Of a DNA stretch of 64,000 nucleotides, positions 61,671 through 64,000 are shown piece by piece (position 1 is the first letter of the stretch; each line of letters opens with the position of its first letter). Source of the stretch: Methanobacteriota archaeon (GTDB taxonomy: Archaea > Thermoplasmatota > Poseidoniia > MGIII > CG-Epi1); contig JAAZXP010000001.1 in the NCBI GenBank assembly GCA_014240055.1, forward strand, positions 1 to 64,000, given 5' to 3'. Under the pieces are notes generated by a model. That model ran no database searches. It was not told where the DNA came from and worked only from the letters and a program-made list of their open reading frames with translations. The position numbers and the translations under genes are program-made.

Positions 61671-63593
61671 ATGGCCGTAGAAGACGTAGTTAAATTAGTC
61701 AAGAAAGTCGCGACAGAAGTCATACCAGACAGTGTATCCTTTACGGATATAAAAGTGGAGGCATCTAATGTTGTTTTGTACACTCCTAATGTTGAAATTT
61801 TTACAGAGAACAACGATTTAATTCGTAATTTGGCTCAAAAAGTCAGAAAGCGTATAGTAATTAAGGCAGATCCGAGTGTTCGTAAACCAATTGTTTCGGC
61901 CAAGCAGAAACTTAGTGAAATAATACCAGAAGATGCTGGTGTTGTTGAGATAAAGTTTGATGAAGTTAACGGTGATGTAATTATTGAAGCTACTAATCCA
62001 GGAAAGGCTATCGGAAAGCAGGGAGTAGTTCTCAATAAAGTGCGCAGAGAATTAGGTTGGAACCCAGTAGTTATACGCTCAGCACCAATGGAATCTAAAA
62101 CATTGAAAGATGTTCGTAATTACATGCTAGGTGAAAAAGTAGCAGAAGGGCGGAAGAAATTTTTAACGAAGGTTGGCAAGAAAATATTTAGAGATACCAT
62201 TGATGGTGAACAACATGTTCGAGTAACTGCCCTAGGTGGATACAGAGAGGTTGGTAGATCATGTCATCTTCTAATGACTAAAGACAGCAAAGTGTTGATT
62301 GATTGTGGTTTTAATCCAGGTAATGACAAAGAACCAAGTCCATTTCTCAGTGCACCTGAAGCGACACCTTTAGAGGGAATTGATGCCGTTGTTCTTACAC
62401 ATGCTCACTTAGATCATTCAGCCTTACTTCCAATGCTATTTGTATACGGTTTTGACGGTCCAATTTATTGTACACCTCCAACAAGAGAATTATCTTCTCT
62501 TCTCCAAAATGATTTTATCAAAATCCAAAATAGTGAGGGGAAACGTGTGCCATACAATACTGAGCACATACGTCAATCTATCAGAAATACAATACCTCTA
62601 AACTATGGAGATACTACAGATATTGCACCAGATTTAAAATTGACATTTCATAATTCAGGTCACATATTAGGTTCTGCAGCAGCTCATTTCCATGTTGGTG
62701 AAGGTCTTTATAATATAGTCTTTTCAGGTGATATTAAATTTGAAAATACATGGCTTTTTGATAGAGCAGTTAACAATTTCCCAAGGCTTGAAGCCCTAAT
62801 TATGGAATCGACATATGGAGGTTACAAAGATTTCCAGCCTCCGAGAGAAGAAGGTACTAGAAATCTTACTGAGATAATCAATAGGACTGTGGAAAGGAAA
62901 GGTAAAATCCTAATTCCAGTTTTTGCAGTTGGAAGGTCGCAAGAGGTTATGCTTGTACTCGAGAAAGCTTATTCTGAGGGTAAATTGAAGGATATGCCCG
63001 TATATTTGGACGGGATGATATGGGAAGCTACTGCCTTACACTCAGCATATCCTGAGTATTTGAACAATAATTTGCGTAACAAAATTTATCAGAATCAAGA
63101 TAATCCTTTTAGATCTGAAATTTTCAACAAAGTTGAAAGTCCGGAGATGCGACAAGAAATTTGTGGGAGAGAGGAGCCCGCCATTGTTTTGGCTACTTCA
63201 GGTATGGTCAATGGAGGGCCAGTTATGGAATATTTGCGTCATTGGGCTCCCGATTCGAGAAATAGTATGATATTTGTTGGTTATCAGGCTTCTGGAACGA
63301 TGGGTCAGAGATTACAGCAAGGTGCTAGTGAAATCCATTTACATGATAGAGAAAATGGAGGTATGGTTCCTGTTAAAGTTAATATGAATTTAGAAACATG
63401 TGAAGGTTTTTCAGGGCATAGTGATAAAAGACAATTAATGAGATACCTTAGAACTATCAGACCACGTCCAAAGATAGTATTATTGAATCATGGAGATGCT
63501 CAAACGTGTGAACAGTTTGCTAATGATATTAGACGTAAAGTAAGATTAGATTGTAGAGTCCCCCATAATCTTGAGACGATAAGGTTTCTGTAA
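61671..63593 (+). CDS. fttA: Archaeal beta-CASP ribonuclease FttA (aCPSF1)
   Basis: The 640-residue protein has N-terminal KH-like domains (about residues 1-160, with GKAIGKQGVVLNKV), then a metallo-beta-lactamase domain with THAHLDHSALLP (His/Asp zinc motif) and a beta-CASP insert ending in PVKVNMNLETCEGFSGHSD. It is the archaeal transcription-termination factor that cleaves RNA after U-rich ends. A very strong ribosome site (GGAGG, six bases before ATG) precedes it. It shares one base with the next small gene. Confidence 0.95.
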   Translation: MAVEDVVKLVKKVATEVIPDSVSFTDIKVEASNVVLYTPNVEIFTENNDLIRNLAQKVRKRIVIKADPSVRKPIVSAKQKLSEIIPEDAGVVEIKFDEVNGDVIIEATNPGKAIGKQGVVLNKVRRELGWNPVVIRSAPMESKTLKDVRNYMLGEKVAEGRKKFLTKVGKKIFRDTIDGEQHVRVTALGGYREVGRSCHLLMTKDSKVLIDCGFNPGNDKEPSPFLSAPEATPLEGIDAVVLTHAHLDHSALLPMLFVYGFDGPIYCTPPTRELSSLLQNDFIKIQNSEGKRVPYNTEHIRQSIRNTIPLNYGDTTDIAPDLKLTFHNSGHILGSAAAHFHVGEGLYNIVFSGDIKFENTWLFDRAVNNFPRLEALIMESTYGGYKDFQPPREEGTRNLTEIINRTVERKGKILIPVFAVGRSQEVMLVLEKAYSEGKLKDMPVYLDGMIWEATALHSAYPEYLNNNLRNKIYQNQDNPFRSEIFNKVESPEMRQEICGREEPAIVLATSGMVNGGPVMEYLRHWAPDSRNSMIFVGYQASGTMGQRLQQGASEIHLHDRENGGMVPVKVNMNLETCEGFSGHSDKRQLMRYLRTIRPRPKIVLLNHGDAQTCEQFANDIRRKVRLDCRVPHNLETIRFL

Positions 63594-63820
63594 TGAAGGA
63601 AATTGAAGATAAAATATTAGAAGTTATCACCGAGCTGGAGAGCTGGGAAAGGAGGGAGAAAAAAGTTCGAGCTCGGTTAGAAAAGGATGAAGCTGACGTG
63701 TCTGAATTGGATCGAATTAATGAGCAGATATCACATTATCAAAGTTTGTTACATGATATGAAGAAAAAAATGTCTTCAACAGATGTTTCCCGTACGATTT
63801 TCCGTTCGGGAAATCCATAA
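63593..63820 (+). CDS. 75-residue coiled-coil protein after FttA
   Basis: The ATG overlaps the fttA stop (TAATG), so translation is coupled. The product is a strongly charged, predicted coiled-coil helix (EVITELESWERREKKVRARLEK and LDRINEQISHYQSLLHDM in parts) with a short tail. No Cys and no membrane helix. The family is unknown; a structural partner of FttA or the ribosome is possible by position only. Confidence 0.7.
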   Translation: MKEIEDKILEVITELESWERREKKVRARLEKDEADVSELDRINEQISHYQSLLHDMKKKMSSTDVSRTIFRSGNP

Positions 63821-63850
63821 TAATATAGATATAGAATGACTTTATCATTG

Positions 63851-63927
63851 GGTGAGGTGGCAGAGCCCGGCTATGCACGCGACTGCAGATCGCGACCACG
63901 GGAGTTCGAATCTCTCCCTCACCACCA
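63851..63927 (+). tRNA. trnC: tRNA-Cys (anticodon GCA)
   Basis: A full cloverleaf fits: acceptor GGTGAGG/CCTCACC, D-stem GCA/TGC, anticodon stem CGCGA/TCGCG with loop CTGCAGA (anticodon GCA, Cys), variable ACCAC, and T-arm GGGAG-TTCGAAT-CTCTC with one G-U pair. CCA (63925-63927) is encoded. The discriminator is A (63924), whereas tRNA-Cys usually has U there. A TATA-like AATATAGATATA precedes it. Confidence 0.93.
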
Positions 63928-64000
63928 CAATGCTTTACATTTGGTTAGGGGCTTTTACACCGAGTATGCCTAAGCTAGTTTTCAGTATCTTTTTAGAAAT

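Noticed and set aside
1..64000. CRISPR arrays, insertion sequences, integrases, phage genes or rRNA.
   Set aside because: Looked for repeats, transposase and integrase motifs and rRNA segments; none seen. The only tRNA seen is tRNA-Cys.

Overview
The window reads as about 64 kb of AT-rich, gene-dense archaeal chromosome. I place it in a marine Thermoplasmatota lineage, most likely Poseidoniales (Marine Group II) or a close relative. That placement is inference. It rests on archaeal information genes (TFB, Gar1, L10e, aIF1A-Rio1-KH, PCNA, proteasome beta, the beta-CASP factor FttA, DTD2, FtsZ with SepF), a Thermoplasma-like proteasome beta subunit, a class II HMG-CoA reductase, isopentenyl phosphate kinase, several very large secreted peptidase or surface proteins with PKD/CARDB-type domains, and many bacterial-like metabolic genes. 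There are no rRNA genes, IS elements, CRISPR arrays or phage genes. No gap between genes exceeds 300 bases.

Layout. Bases 1-6010 hold the 3' part of a subtilisin-like protease, a QueD-like protein, an RNase Z-like hydrolase and the aIF1A-Rio1-KH translation cluster. Bases 6084-14334 hold gcvT-gcvH-methyltransferase, a 1784-residue surface protein and a small membrane protein. Bases 14487-21150 hold ftsZ with an upstream double ribbon-helix-helix gene, a tRNA thiolase, a membrane FKBP, proline dehydrogenase, isocitrate dehydrogenase and a Nog1-like GTPase. Bases 21152-26351 are a purine salvage block: IMP dehydrogenase, GMP reductase, HPRT, APRT and a purine permease. Bases 26432-32541 hold DTD2, urocanase, a tiny Cys-rich protein and succinate dehydrogenase. 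Bases 32626-40406 hold a secreted Asp-box protein, TFB-Gar1-TruA, SucCD, L10e, two unknown genes and IPK. Bases 40484-53868 hold an MFS transporter, a lysine dehydrogenase-like gene, SepF, an M6 protease, squalene synthase, a HAD phosphatase, a dCTP deaminase/dUTPase-family protein, HMG-CoA reductase and a large membrane-anchored surface protein. Bases 53957-64000 hold an RND exporter, PurA, Hbd, ArgF, PCNA, PsmB, FttA and tRNA-Cys.

The genes suggest a heterotroph that digests protein outside the cell (S8 and M6 proteases), uses amino acids (proline dehydrogenase, urocanase, lysine dehydrogenase-like, glycine cleavage proteins) through the TCA cycle and succinate dehydrogenase, recycles purines, and makes isoprenoids by the mevalonate route, including a squalene synthase.

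Best leads: (1) urocanase has its conserved N-terminus encoded directly upstream in frame, interrupted by a single TAA codon exactly where homologues carry Glu. (2) The QueD-like protein keeps its apparent catalytic residues but has lost all three zinc-ligand histidines. (3) An array of GTCA elements, largely spaced 11-12 bases, lies between the promoters of the ribbon-helix-helix/ftsZ operon and the divergent thiolase gene. (4) A 51-residue Cys-rich gene and several unexplained RNA-like hairpins are present.
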